Assembly (NCBI GenBank): GCA_944386545.1
Contig: CALXBK010000011.1
Coordinates: forward strand, 1 to 47,854
Direction of reading: 5' to 3'
Origin: an uncultured Ruminiclostridium sp.
GTDB taxonomy: Bacteria > Bacillota > Clostridia > Oscillospirales > Ruminococcaceae
DNA: 47,854 nucleotides
Shown here: positions 24,565 to 32,662 of the stretch, in pieces
Position numbering within the stretch: position 1 is the stretch's first letter
How the letters are laid out: the number at the start of each line of letters is the position of its first letter
The notes under the pieces: generated by a model
Database searches by the model: none
The model's input: the letters and a program-made list of their open reading frames with translations, nothing else
What the model was told of the DNA's origin: nothing
Position numbers and translations under genes: made by a program

Positions 24565-25194
24565 TTATAATATATGCTTGATTTTTTCCAAATCACCACT
24601 GCAAAGTGCGTCCATATTTCTGAATATTTTCTCCGCGTCCCAGTCCCACCATTTCAGCTCAAGCAGATAAGCAATCAGTTCATCGTCAAATCGCTTGCGG
24701 ATAACCTTGCACGGATTTCCGCCGGCGACGGTATACGCGGGAATATCTTTTGTGACAGTTGAATTTGCCGCTATGATTGAACCGTCTGCGATATGTACGC
24801 CCGGCATTACCGTCACATTCTGCCCAATCCAGACATCATTTCCGACTACCGTATCTCCTTTAAAGGGCAATTCTTCAAGGCGGGGGGTAAACTGCTCCCA
24901 GCCTCCGCCCATAATGTTAAAGGGGTATGTTGTGACGCTGTTCATTCTGTGATTGGCTCCGTTCATGACAAACTCTATGCCTTTAGCAATAGCGCAAAAC
25001 TTTCCGATAATCAGTTTATCGCCGAGAAATTCGTAATGATGGGTAACATGCTCTTCAAATCTTTCTGCGCCGTTCACATCATCATAGTAAGTGTATTCTC
25101 CCACAATAATATTAGGTTTTGTAATTATATTTTTGATGTACACAATCTGTCTGATATTTTCGTTTGGATATAGATGCTCCGGATTAGGTCCCAC
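24565..25194 (-). CDS. Vat/CatB-like xenobiotic acetyltransferase (hexapeptide repeat)
   Basis: A left-handed beta-helix acetyl-CoA transferase of the xenobiotic acyltransferase group that includes streptogramin A O-acetyltransferases (Vat) and CatB chloramphenicol acetyltransferases. The 209-residue protein shows the family sequence signature: GPNPEHLYP at the start, IIVGEYTYYDD, HHYEFLGDKLIIGKFCAIA, the catalytic-His segment FVMNGANHRM, VGNDVWIGQNVTVMPGVHI and VAGGNPCKVIRKRF. The start is GTG at 25194 with SD AAAGGGTGAG. Similarity to Vat proteins is strong by eye, but intrinsic clostridial members of unknown substrate exist, so drug resistance is an inference. It is 83 nt downstream of the clostripain gene and has its own terminator. 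Confidence 0.85.
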   Translation of the reverse strand: MGPNPEHLYPNENIRQIVYIKNIITKPNIIVGEYTYYDDVNGAERFEEHVTHHYEFLGDKLIIGKFCAIAKGIEFVMNGANHRMNSVTTYPFNIMGGGWEQFTPRLEELPFKGDTVVGNDVWIGQNVTVMPGVHIADGSIIAANSTVTKDIPAYTVAGGNPCKVIRKRFDDELIAYLLELKWWDWDAEKIFRNMDALCSGDLEKIKHIL

Positions 25195-25277
25195 GGTCTC
25201 ACCCTTTCAAAATTCCGATTTATCGTGAAGTTTAACTTTATATTATTTTATCTCATTGAACAGCATATCCGTAAAGC

Positions 25278-27116
25278 TCAAATATCCACACGGTCGGCTG
25301 TCACTGCTTCAAGCGTCGCCTTTCCGTCCTTAATGCTTACAATAGCCGTACCCGCTATGTATTCATTGCCGTAAACATCAATCGGTATCGCAGTATACTG
25401 ATAATATCCGTCCTCCAGTACATCAACCGTAATGCGGGTATTCTCGTCATAAATACAGCCGTTCTCGCTGTACGACAATACAGCGCCGTCATCTGTCAGC
25501 TCACACCTTGCAGGGTACACCTGCGTGCCGTATTCCACAGAATGAATCCTGCCGTATTCCGTCCGGTAGGTTACACCGATAAGCTCGGTTTCCCTCGATA
25601 GAGCGTTATAGGAGAAGATGATATACGCCTCTTTTGAATTTACAAGCGCAGGCGTAACAAATATTGTCACATCATCGGTTTTGTCAATTACCTCACAGCT
25701 AAGCCATTCCTCACCGAAACGCACCCATCTGCCGTTAAAATTCACAGTGACGGTACTGCCTGTCTGATTTGTATCATTATCGGTTCCGAGGTAAAACAGA
25801 CGCTCTTTCTCGCCGTCCTCTTCGATTTTATAAAGCTTATACTTGATGCTCTGCAAATATTGAAGCGAATTATCCGTAAAACGCATGGACAGCTTGTTGT
25901 CAACAATCTGAGCATATGATAAAAATGAGATTATTTGGTTATTTCTTTCCTCGTAAAACGCTTCTATCAAGTCCGAATATTTTTCTATTGGCGAGATTTG
26001 AATGTACTGCTCCGTTTTGTCGGGGGCGTTGAGAGGGAAGAATATGCTGAGACCCGAGGCATCCTCCTTTGACTCTCCGTTTACCGCTGTGACACAATTG
26101 GTCAGACCTTCTCCCAGACCGTAATATTCGACAAGATTGCCCAAATCATAGAAATCCGAGCCGCGAACTGACATTCCGAAGGAGTGGGCGTTATCGAGTG
26201 CGGTGACAAGCGTTCTCAGAGAGTCGTCGCGGCTGACGGTATCAATAAAGCTGTCAAGGCAGGACACAAGCTCGTCAAATTTTGAAAAATCCACATGGGA
26301 AAGGGTATAACAGTCGTTGCTTTTATGCTTGTCGGAATAGCCCGACAATATTGCGTTGTACAGCTCCTCGCTCAGAAGATTTTCCGCAAGCGACCTATAA
26401 TCCCAGCCTCCCGAAGGCTCAAGCTCCTGAGAGGCTATCATATTATCCGCATAGCGACTGACGATAAAAGCGGTGTCAAGCGTCGCCATCATGCACGAGT
26501 CAAAGCCGACAAGCTCAAGCTTTTTCCCTAAGCAGTCCGTTGCCGCACAAAGAGCTTTATCAATCTCGGAAAGGGAAAGCGAGTCGTTGTGAAACTGCTC
26601 GTCATAGCATACTCCGCCGACGCTTCCGCCCCCGTGATTCCACAAAACAAGCGAATAACGCTCGGCAGGATACTGCTCTATGCCCCAAAGAAGAAAATCG
26701 GACAGTGACGAAGCAAGCCCCATGTTGACAGGCTCGCTTTTCCATACGGATTGAAGCTTGCCGTCCCGAACCAGATACCGACAGCTTTCATCAGCCGATA
26801 TATCATGTCCGTGCCAGCGCTTTGCTCCCCCCGTCTGAATAACAATTTCAGCTTTCTTCGGAATATCACTGTGCAGGATTTCGGTTATGTTCTTTGACGC
26901 AGAGCCGCCGCCGCTTTCAAGAGTGTTTCCGCACATATAGATAAAAAGGACATGCTTTACCTGATCACAGCTCAAAGAGCTTTCGTCCGACGACTGCCCG
27001 GCGGAAACCGATGTTTCCGCCGTATCGGAGACAGACTCATCCATCTGCTGCTTGCAGGAGCATAACATACAGCAGAAAAGGGAAACCGCAACAAAACCGC
27101 TAAGTAATTTTTTCAT
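25278..27116 (-). CDS. Clostripain-family (C11) cysteine peptidase, lipoprotein
   Basis: 612 residues with a lipoprotein signal peptide (MKKLLSGFVAVSLFCCMLCSC; lipobox Cys about 19-21) and a Ser/Glu-rich linker. A C11 catalytic domain then has His161 (LVLWNHGGG) and Cys208 (GFDSCMMATLD), the usual dyad. C11 enzymes such as clostripain cut after Arg or Lys, often after self-processing. The C-terminal ~200 residues are probably beta-rich and may bind substrate. It begins 3 nt after the large lipoprotein gene and has no clear SD of its own, suggesting translational coupling. Confidence 0.85.
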   Translation of the reverse strand: MKKLLSGFVAVSLFCCMLCSCKQQMDESVSDTAETSVSAGQSSDESSLSCDQVKHVLFIYMCGNTLESGGGSASKNITEILHSDIPKKAEIVIQTGGAKRWHGHDISADESCRYLVRDGKLQSVWKSEPVNMGLASSLSDFLLWGIEQYPAERYSLVLWNHGGGSVGGVCYDEQFHNDSLSLSEIDKALCAATDCLGKKLELVGFDSCMMATLDTAFIVSRYADNMIASQELEPSGGWDYRSLAENLLSEELYNAILSGYSDKHKSNDCYTLSHVDFSKFDELVSCLDSFIDTVSRDDSLRTLVTALDNAHSFGMSVRGSDFYDLGNLVEYYGLGEGLTNCVTAVNGESKEDASGLSIFFPLNAPDKTEQYIQISPIEKYSDLIEAFYEERNNQIISFLSYAQIVDNKLSMRFTDNSLQYLQSIKYKLYKIEEDGEKERLFYLGTDNDTNQTGSTVTVNFNGRWVRFGEEWLSCEVIDKTDDVTIFVTPALVNSKEAYIIFSYNALSRETELIGVTYRTEYGRIHSVEYGTQVYPARCELTDDGAVLSYSENGCIYDENTRITVDVLEDGYYQYTAIPIDVYGNEYIAGTAIVSIKDGKATLEAVTADRVDI

Positions 27117-27119
27117 GTT

Positions 27120-30100
27120 TTAAGAGGTAGCAAAAATCATAAAAGGCTTTGACGGCGAAGCACGATAAAAGAAAGATGCTATTTCGTCGTGGAACCAGTA
27201 CCAATGTCTTTCACTATATCCGGCAACGGCAATCAAACGATTAATTACAGAGCCGTCGGATAAGCTGTATGCCTGTCCCATGAGCTGAGTACCTCTGAAA
27301 TATTTGGCGCTTCGCTTTCCGGAGCTTCCGATAGAATAATCGCTGCCCACCTTAAACCAACTGCCGGTTATCACATTATAGCACTTCAAAGTAACGGAGT
27401 TATCTGTCGGCAAGCTCTGCTTAATGGGAGATTCAGTCAGCACATATCCGTCTTTCGCTTCAGATGTAACAAGTCCGAGGCTCTCAAGATAGCCGTTAAA
27501 GGACGAGGCTTTGGTTTCTCCCGCCTTGTAAAGATAGCTCCAGCGCTTCTTCATAAGCTCAAGCTTAGGCAGGTTAAGGCAAGAGGAAGGAAATTTAAAT
27601 CCGTCATCTCTTCCGTAATTTACTGTTGTCAAATATGTCTCTTTATCACTAAAATTTGCATATACATAACTTACGGAAAGCACGCTGTCCGAAATAAAGC
27701 AATACTGCTGATTTTCCTTTAATTCATGTAAATATTTGAAGCCTCTTATATATGTTACCGCCGAATTATACGCTTTAGAAAGCTCATCTCCCGAAATAAT
27801 GCTTCCCTTATCCAAATCATTTGCGATAACGGCAATTCCCGCACCCTTTGTTATAATGCCGGACAGCCACGCCAAAACATCCTCCATATCGTCCTTTGCT
27901 TCCGATTCAAAATTATAGTAGTAGGAAAGCATATCATAATAATCGCTGAGAGGAGAGCCCGACGCACCGCTTACGGGACCGCCCGCAACAGAGCCTGTTA
28001 TGCGAGAACATAAATCAACGTATGCGTCAATTAATTTACCGGCATCTATCTTGGATAAAGCTCCGTAAACGCAGTCAAGCTGTAACGCCTCAACAAAGCG
28101 GTTGACCTTTTGCTTATCGCCGTCAACACAATTTGAAAGCTCCTCTTTTATATCATCGAAAACACCCGAATAGATTTTTCCGCCGTTAGCCGCAATTTTC
28201 TGATGTACTGCCGTAGGGGCTTCGGTAAAGGTTAATGTGAGGGTTTCCTTACGGACGAACCTTCCGTCAACAGAAAGGCTTTCATCATAAGCAGAGGGTA
28301 CGGCAATATTTCCGTCGCTGTCAACCCATGTGTCTATCGAAACTTCATTTTTACCCGAATATTCATTTTTTATGTAATCCAGTAAATAGGAATTATAGGC
28401 ACGGGTAAATGCGTTTATCTGATTATTCATCTCCTGCACAGGGCCAGTAAGAAATGCATTCCAATCGGAACGGGCGGCACGGTAAAGCAATAGGTAATTT
28501 TGCCCCTCCACATCTACAAGCTGGGTACGCAGAGAAGCCTCCATGCTTTCTACCTTGGCATTCAGCCGAGAAACAGACTGTGAGAGCTGCTGCATGGATT
28601 CATAAATTTTATCAAGCTTGTCATCTGTGGTTTCTACTACTCCCACCATTCCCAAAATGGTATATATACCGCTTGCCGCACTCGCTATGCCGCCGATAGC
28701 GCTGCCGACCGTGCTGATAGTTTTAAAGGAGCTCTTATGCTCGCTGACGAAAGCCTTTACAAGATCCCACGTTTCGCCTCTGTCGGTTGCTGTGAAATAG
28801 ATAATATCAGCCGTCAGATTGTCACTTTCACTTCCCCAGAGGTTGATAAGCTTGCCCGGCGCTAAATACACATCACCGTTAAGCTCAAGCGATTCGTCGG
28901 ATTCGGCGTCAACCGTAAAGGAAAGCTTTGCAAGATACGAGCCGTCGCTTTGTTTTTCAAGGCTTGTAATTTCGGCTGTGGCAAAATCACCGTCAAAGGT
29001 AAAATCCTCGGGCGCAAGGTCCTCGGCACTGCCGTGAGAAATATAAATATATGCGTCTGCGGTATATGCTCCGTCTGCTTCGCTCTTTTCCGCATAATCC
29101 ACCGATACTCCGAAAGCGGCGGAAGCGGCGCAAGCAGTTACGGCAAAAGCAGAGCCCGAGGCAACAGCCGCACCGTCAAAGGATATTTCTCTGTCCCTTA
29201 CGGCAAGCACGGCATTATCTGCGTTGTCGGCTTTAAGCGCAAGTACCGCAGTTGTCTTTTCGTCGGAAATTGACTTTACCGTCAGCCCCTCTATCTGCGT
29301 TGTCATATTCTGCGCAAGCTGCTCAGCAGAAAGAACAAAGGTATCATTCGCAAGGACTACGCTGAATGTAAGCTCTCCGTCAGAATATGCGTAAGAGGCT
29401 TCATCTACAAAGGAGTCGGCATATTCAACAGGCACAGTCGCACAAAGCTCTGTCTGAGCTTCCGTAGCCTCTGCCCCGACTATTACCGTGCCGCTCAGAG
29501 AGGAGGTGTCGGTAAGCTTTCCCTCGGTCGCAATATGTATGGCAGAGCCTTTACCACTGACAGATTTTACCGTAAGCTCGGCAAATGCGCCGTCAAGCTT
29601 GAACATGTCGTTTGAAAGCGACGATACCACGGTTGTATTACCCAACGTAAGTTCAATGGTCGGGTTTTCGTCCTTATTAGTATATGTTCCCGCTATTTCA
29701 GCGGTGTAAGCCATTTCTGACTCAAGCTCCTGCGTATAGGGGACAAAAACGCTCGCTACTGCGTACTTGCCCGACTGGACGGCATTCTTGTTGACATATA
29801 CATAGTAGCCGTATAAATTTTCAGCCGAATGACTGAAGGAAAGCTCCAGCTCTCCTGCGCTTATAAAGGTAACCGTCACATTCTTAATCGAGCGCTGTTC
29901 AAGCGTGTTGTAATTAATTATTTCCTTATCATCAGGCTCTTCAGACTCTTCGGAAGCCGAAGCTTCTGTCTGCGCCGAAGCCTCCGTTTCAGCCTGCTGC
30001 TGTTCAGCGTCATCGGAGATTTCATCTATCAAAGGGACTACATATACATCTTTCTGTGAAATTTCAGACTTGAATAAGTCATCCTCACAGGTAACGGTCA

Positions 30101-30284
30101 GAACCTTATCCTGAGAATCCGGCCCCTCAACGGTCGCCGTCAACTCAATAAAATCAGATATATCCTGTTGGGTTATATTCCAATTGTCCGCTGCTCCGTT
30201 GTTGCAGCCTGTCGATGACAAAAGCATCGAAGCTGTCAGAACAAAACATATAAACCGTGTTGCTAAGCTTTTTTTGTGTTTCAT
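27120..30284 (-). CDS. Large uncharacterised surface lipoprotein with a hydrophobic hairpin/coiled-coil core
   Basis: 1054 residues from ATG 30284 (SD GGAGG; an upstream ATG at 30374 lacks one). The signal peptide ends in LLSSTGC (Cys27). Residues about 30-110 are Asp/Glu/Gln/Ser-rich. About 120-510 contain several beta-sandwich-like units with recurring LTVKSVS/LTVKSIS and DGELTFSV patterns. A glycine/alanine-rich hydrophobic segment (about 520-548, VGSAIGGIASAASGIYTI) leads into a coiled coil (about 552-590, LDKIYESMQQLSQSVSRLNA). A long helical region and a final domain ending in FATS follow. I do not recognise the family. A hydrophobic segment followed by a long coil recalls alpha-pore-forming proteins, but this is only a shape resemblance. 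Confidence 0.7.
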   Translation of the reverse strand: MKHKKSLATRFICFVLTASMLLSSTGCNNGAADNWNITQQDISDFIELTATVEGPDSQDKVLTVTCEDDLFKSEISQKDVYVVPLIDEISDDAEQQQAETEASAQTEASASEESEEPDDKEIINYNTLEQRSIKNVTVTFISAGELELSFSHSAENLYGYYVYVNKNAVQSGKYAVASVFVPYTQELESEMAYTAEIAGTYTNKDENPTIELTLGNTTVVSSLSNDMFKLDGAFAELTVKSVSGKGSAIHIATEGKLTDTSSLSGTVIVGAEATEAQTELCATVPVEYADSFVDEASYAYSDGELTFSVVLANDTFVLSAEQLAQNMTTQIEGLTVKSISDEKTTAVLALKADNADNAVLAVRDREISFDGAAVASGSAFAVTACAASAAFGVSVDYAEKSEADGAYTADAYIYISHGSAEDLAPEDFTFDGDFATAEITSLEKQSDGSYLAKLSFTVDAESDESLELNGDVYLAPGKLINLWGSESDNLTADIIYFTATDRGETWDLVKAFVSEHKSSFKTISTVGSAIGGIASAASGIYTILGMVGVVETTDDKLDKIYESMQQLSQSVSRLNAKVESMEASLRTQLVDVEGQNYLLLYRAARSDWNAFLTGPVQEMNNQINAFTRAYNSYLLDYIKNEYSGKNEVSIDTWVDSDGNIAVPSAYDESLSVDGRFVRKETLTLTFTEAPTAVHQKIAANGGKIYSGVFDDIKEELSNCVDGDKQKVNRFVEALQLDCVYGALSKIDAGKLIDAYVDLCSRITGSVAGGPVSGASGSPLSDYYDMLSYYYNFESEAKDDMEDVLAWLSGIITKGAGIAVIANDLDKGSIISGDELSKAYNSAVTYIRGFKYLHELKENQQYCFISDSVLSVSYVYANFSDKETYLTTVNYGRDDGFKFPSSCLNLPKLELMKKRWSYLYKAGETKASSFNGYLESLGLVTSEAKDGYVLTESPIKQSLPTDNSVTLKCYNVITGSWFKVGSDYSIGSSGKRSAKYFRGTQLMGQAYSLSDGSVINRLIAVAGYSERHWYWFHDEIASFFYRASPSKPFMIFATS

Positions 30285-30397
30285 GAACGCCTCCAAAATT
30301 GTAACAACGATATTACTCGGAGTATGACGGTGTAAATCTGATTTGAAACAATATACTTTTTCACAAGCTTGCAAAACCGCCGCACACTTCTAAAGTA

Positions 30398-30426
30398 ATT
30401 ATAGTTTTATATTTCAAAAAAGTCAA
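30398..30426 (-). promoter_or_regulatory. Promoter of the lipoprotein/clostripain operon
   Basis: Minus strand TTGACT (30421-30426), 17-bp spacer, TATAAT (30398-30403). It gives a leader of about 105 nt before the lipoprotein start. Confidence 0.8.
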
Positions 30427-30586
30427 CATAAATCACCAAAAATCAACATAATTTGTTTCTATGTACGGCGTTAAAAAAGAAAAAATTATCAGATACTGAT
30501 ATGTATCTGCGAAAGGGGACGGCGGTTCGCCGTGTGTATTTTTTTGAGTTAGCACTACCGTTCAACCCGCAGGCACAATCGAACAT

Positions 30587-30620
30587 AAAAATTCGCAGAC
30601 ACATGTATGTGCCTGCGAAT
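30587..30620 (-). terminator. Terminator hairpin in repeat unit 1
   Basis: ATTCGCAG (30591-30598) and CTGCGAAT (30613-30620) pair, and CACAT/ATGTG extends the stem with one A-C mismatch. On the minus strand TTTTTA follows. It is the second barrier downstream of the tRNA operon. Confidence 0.7.
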
Positions 30621-30724
30621 AGAGGGCGGCGGCCCGTCGTGTGCCTGCGAAAGGGGACGGCGGCCCGCCGTGTGTATTTTTTTGAGTTAGCACTACCGTT
30701 CAACCCGCAGGCGCAATCGAACAT

Positions 30725-30758
30725 AAAAATTCGCAGACACATGTATGTGCCTGCGAAT
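30725..30758 (-). terminator. Terminator hairpin in repeat unit 2 (tRNA operon end)
   Basis: An identical hairpin (arms 30729-30736 and 30751-30758) is followed on the minus strand by TTTTTATG, about 20 nt after tRNA-Gln. It is the likely main terminator of the tRNA operon. Confidence 0.75.
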
Positions 30759-30778
30759 AGAGGGCGGCGGCCCGCCGC

Positions 30779-30853
30779 TGGCTGGGATAGCTGGATTTGA
30801 ACCAGCGAATGACGGAGTCAAAGTCCGTTGCCTTACCGCTTGGCTATATCCCA
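30779..30853 (-). tRNA. tRNA-Gln (UUG)
   Basis: Reverse complement folds as a cloverleaf: acceptor TGGGATA/TATCCCA with discriminator G and encoded CCA (30779-30781), and TPsiC arm GCTGGTTCAAATCCAGC. The anticodon loop is CTTTGAC with anticodon TTG. It is the last gene of the four-tRNA operon. Confidence 0.95.
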
Positions 30854-30923
30854 ATATTCGATTATACAAATATACCGCCGGCACTTGCCCACCGCCGACG
30901 GCACAAATTTCGTAAGAAAAATA

Positions 30924-31000
30924 TGGGGTGGGTGATGGGACTCGAACCCACGGTCTCCGGAGCCACAATCCGACGCGTTAGCCAACTACGCTACACCCAC
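30924..31000 (-). tRNA. tRNA-His (GUG)
   Basis: Acceptor GTGGGTG/CACCCAC with discriminator C and encoded CCA. The base before position 1 is G, as needed for the G-1 of tRNA-His. The anticodon loop is TTGTGGC with anticodon GTG. Confidence 0.95.
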
Positions 31001-31004
31001 CATG

Positions 31005-31081
<77 letters not shown>

Positions 31082-31128
31082 AAATATTTGTCCTACATAA
31101 ATAAAGCTCTCACCGATGTGAGAACTTA

Positions 31129-31203
31129 TGGAGCGGGTGATGGGAATCGAACCCACACGACCAGCTTGGAAGGCTGGGATTCTAGCCATTGAACTACACC
31201 CGC
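31129..31203 (-). tRNA. tRNA-Gly (UCC)
   Basis: Acceptor GCGGGTG/CACCCGC, discriminator T and encoded CCA. The anticodon loop is CTTCCAA with anticodon TCC. It is the first gene of the tRNA operon. Confidence 0.95.
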
Positions 31204-31254
31204 AAAGGTGACATTATAACGAGTGTTAAGCCTCTCTCGCCGTAACGCTTATAA

Positions 31255-31283
31255 ATTATAACACACATTAACCCCGTTGTCAA
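31255..31283 (-). promoter_or_regulatory. Consensus promoter of the tRNA operon
   Basis: Minus strand TTGACA (31278-31283), 17-bp spacer, TATAAT (31255-31260), a perfect consensus. A second TATAAT at 31213-31218 has no good -35. Confidence 0.92.
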
Positions 31284-31326
31284 GCACTTTTTAAAATTTT
31301 TTAAAATTTTTATTACAAAAATTACA

Positions 31327-31350
31327 GCGGCGGATACGCACATCCGCCGC
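31327..31350 (-). terminator. Terminator of carboxynorspermidine dehydrogenase
   Basis: GCGGCGGAT (31327-31335) pairs perfectly with ATCCGCCGC (31342-31350). On the minus strand it is followed by TGTAATTTTTG, 17 nt after the stop codon. Confidence 0.85.
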
Positions 31351-31366
31351 CGGTTTCATTTTAATT

Positions 31367-32572
31367 TCAGTCCACAAGCTCGGGATCAAAGGTTTCGTTC
31401 CAAGGCAGTCCCCATTTGTTGAGTGCATCCATGAACGGATCGGGATCTAACTCCTCGACATTGTAAACGCCGGGCTTCTTCCACTTTCCTGTCATAACCA
31501 TCATTGCGCCTATCATGGCAGGCACGCCCGTGGTGTAGCTTATCGCCTGTGAGCCTACCTCCTTGTAGCATTTCTGATGGTCGCAGACGTTGTAAACCTT
31601 GTATTTTACATCCTTGCCGTCCTTTTTACCTATGCAGATACAACCGATGTTGGTCTTGCCGACCGTTCTCGGACCGAGGGAGGCAGGATCGGGAAGTACA
31701 GCCTTTAAGAACTGGAGAGGAACTATTTCTTTTCCCTCGTACATGATGGGCTTGATTGAGGTCATTCCCACATTTTCAAGGCATTTGAGGTGTGTAAGGT
31801 AGCTCTGTCCGAAGGTCATGAAAAAGCGTATGCGCTTGATACCCCTGATGTTGAGTGCGAGGGATTCAAGCTCCTCGTGGTGAAGCAGATACATATCCTT
31901 CTGTCCTACCTGCTCAAAGTTATATACGCGCTTTATCTCCATAGGCTCGGTTTCAACCCACTTGCCGTCCTGGATATAGCTTCCCTTTGCACAAACCTCT
32001 CGGATATTGATTTCGGGGTTAAAGTTGGTTGCAAACGGATACCCGTGGTCGCCGCCGTTGCAGTCGAGAATATCAATGTAGTTTATCTCGTCAAAATAAT
32101 GCTTCTGAGCATAAGCGCAGAACACGCCCGTAACTCCGGGGTCGAAGCCGCTTCCGAGAATTGCGGTAATGCCCGCCTTTTCAAACTTTTCGCGGTACGC
32201 CCACTGATACTTATACTCAAACTTTGCCGTATCGGGATGCTCATAGTTTGCGGTATCAAGATAATCTGTCTTAGTTTCAAGACAAGCGTCCATTATGGTA
32301 AGATCCTGATACGGCAGAGCAACATTTATCACTATATCGGGCTTGCAGCTGTTGATAAGCTCTACAAGCTGAGGTACGCTGTCTGCGTCAACCTGTGCGG
32401 TTGTAACTTTTGTGGCAGTACCCTTTTTCTCAACCTGCTCCTTTAAAGCATCGCACTTGGATTTTGTGCGACTCGCTATGCAGATTTCCTCAAAAACCTC
32501 GCTGTTCTGACAGCATTTATGAACAACTACGCCGGCAACGCCGCCTGCGCCTATAATAAGTGCTTTTCCCAT
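31367..32572 (-). CDS. Carboxynorspermidine dehydrogenase (saccharopine dehydrogenase family)
   Basis: CANSDH condenses aspartate semialdehyde with putrescine or diaminopropane using NADPH, giving carboxy(nor)spermidine for the alternative spermidine route of many gut bacteria. From ATG 32572 (SD AAAGGAC) it has 401 residues. It has the N-terminal Rossmann motif GAGGVAGVVVH (8-18), the INVALPYQDLTIMDACLE segment, ILGSGFDPGVTGVFCAY, and the characteristic DCNGGDHGYPFATNFNPEIN. The partner decarboxylase (nspC) is not in this window. It has its own promoter and terminator. Confidence 0.85.
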   Translation of the reverse strand: MGKALIIGAGGVAGVVVHKCCQNSEVFEEICIASRTKSKCDALKEQVEKKGTATKVTTAQVDADSVPQLVELINSCKPDIVINVALPYQDLTIMDACLETKTDYLDTANYEHPDTAKFEYKYQWAYREKFEKAGITAILGSGFDPGVTGVFCAYAQKHYFDEINYIDILDCNGGDHGYPFATNFNPEINIREVCAKGSYIQDGKWVETEPMEIKRVYNFEQVGQKDMYLLHHEELESLALNIRGIKRIRFFMTFGQSYLTHLKCLENVGMTSIKPIMYEGKEIVPLQFLKAVLPDPASLGPRTVGKTNIGCICIGKKDGKDVKYKVYNVCDHQKCYKEVGSQAISYTTGVPAMIGAMMVMTGKWKKPGVYNVEELDPDPFMDALNKWGLPWNETFDPELVD

Positions 32573-32614
32573 ATTCTGTCCTTTCCGCCGCCGCTTTTTA
32601 CGGCCTGCAATAGA

Positions 32615-32643
32615 ATTATACACTATTGCGAGCCAAAATACAA
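32615..32643 (-). promoter_or_regulatory. Promoter of carboxynorspermidine dehydrogenase
   Basis: Minus strand TTGTAT (32638-32643), 17-bp spacer, TATAAT (32615-32620), 43 nt before the start codon. Confidence 0.75.
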
Positions 32644-32662
32644 GCGGTATGCAGGCTGTTAC

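Larger units (their letters stand above)
30507..30780. repeat. Tandem 138-bp repeat with four copies of a GC-rich 30-bp module
   Basis: Two nearly identical 138-bp units run from 30507 and 30645. Each holds two copies of a 30-bp module (CTGCGAA then a G-rich run then GGCGGCCCGCCG-like palindrome) at 30507, 30613, 30645 and 30751, spaced 106, 32 and 106 bp. The 76-bp spacers differ by about one base. The last module touches the 3' end of tRNA-Gln. Each unit includes a terminator-like hairpin. The open frame through it on both strands is a by-product of the repetition. Confidence 0.85.

Noticed and set aside
30507..30780. CRISPR array
   Set aside because: Only four modules with two alternating spacings (106 and 32 bp), and the spacers are near-identical to each other; no cas genes.
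30443..30800. Overlapping open frames on both strands with repeated residues (MCLRIFMFDC..., KGTAVRRVYFFELALPF)
   Set aside because: They arise from the tandem 138-bp repeat; no SD or start context, and the sequence contains terminator hairpins.
31790..32446. 218-codon plus-strand frame opposite carboxynorspermidine dehydrogenase
   Set aside because: Antisense shadow; no promoter or SD, and the minus-strand gene is well supported.
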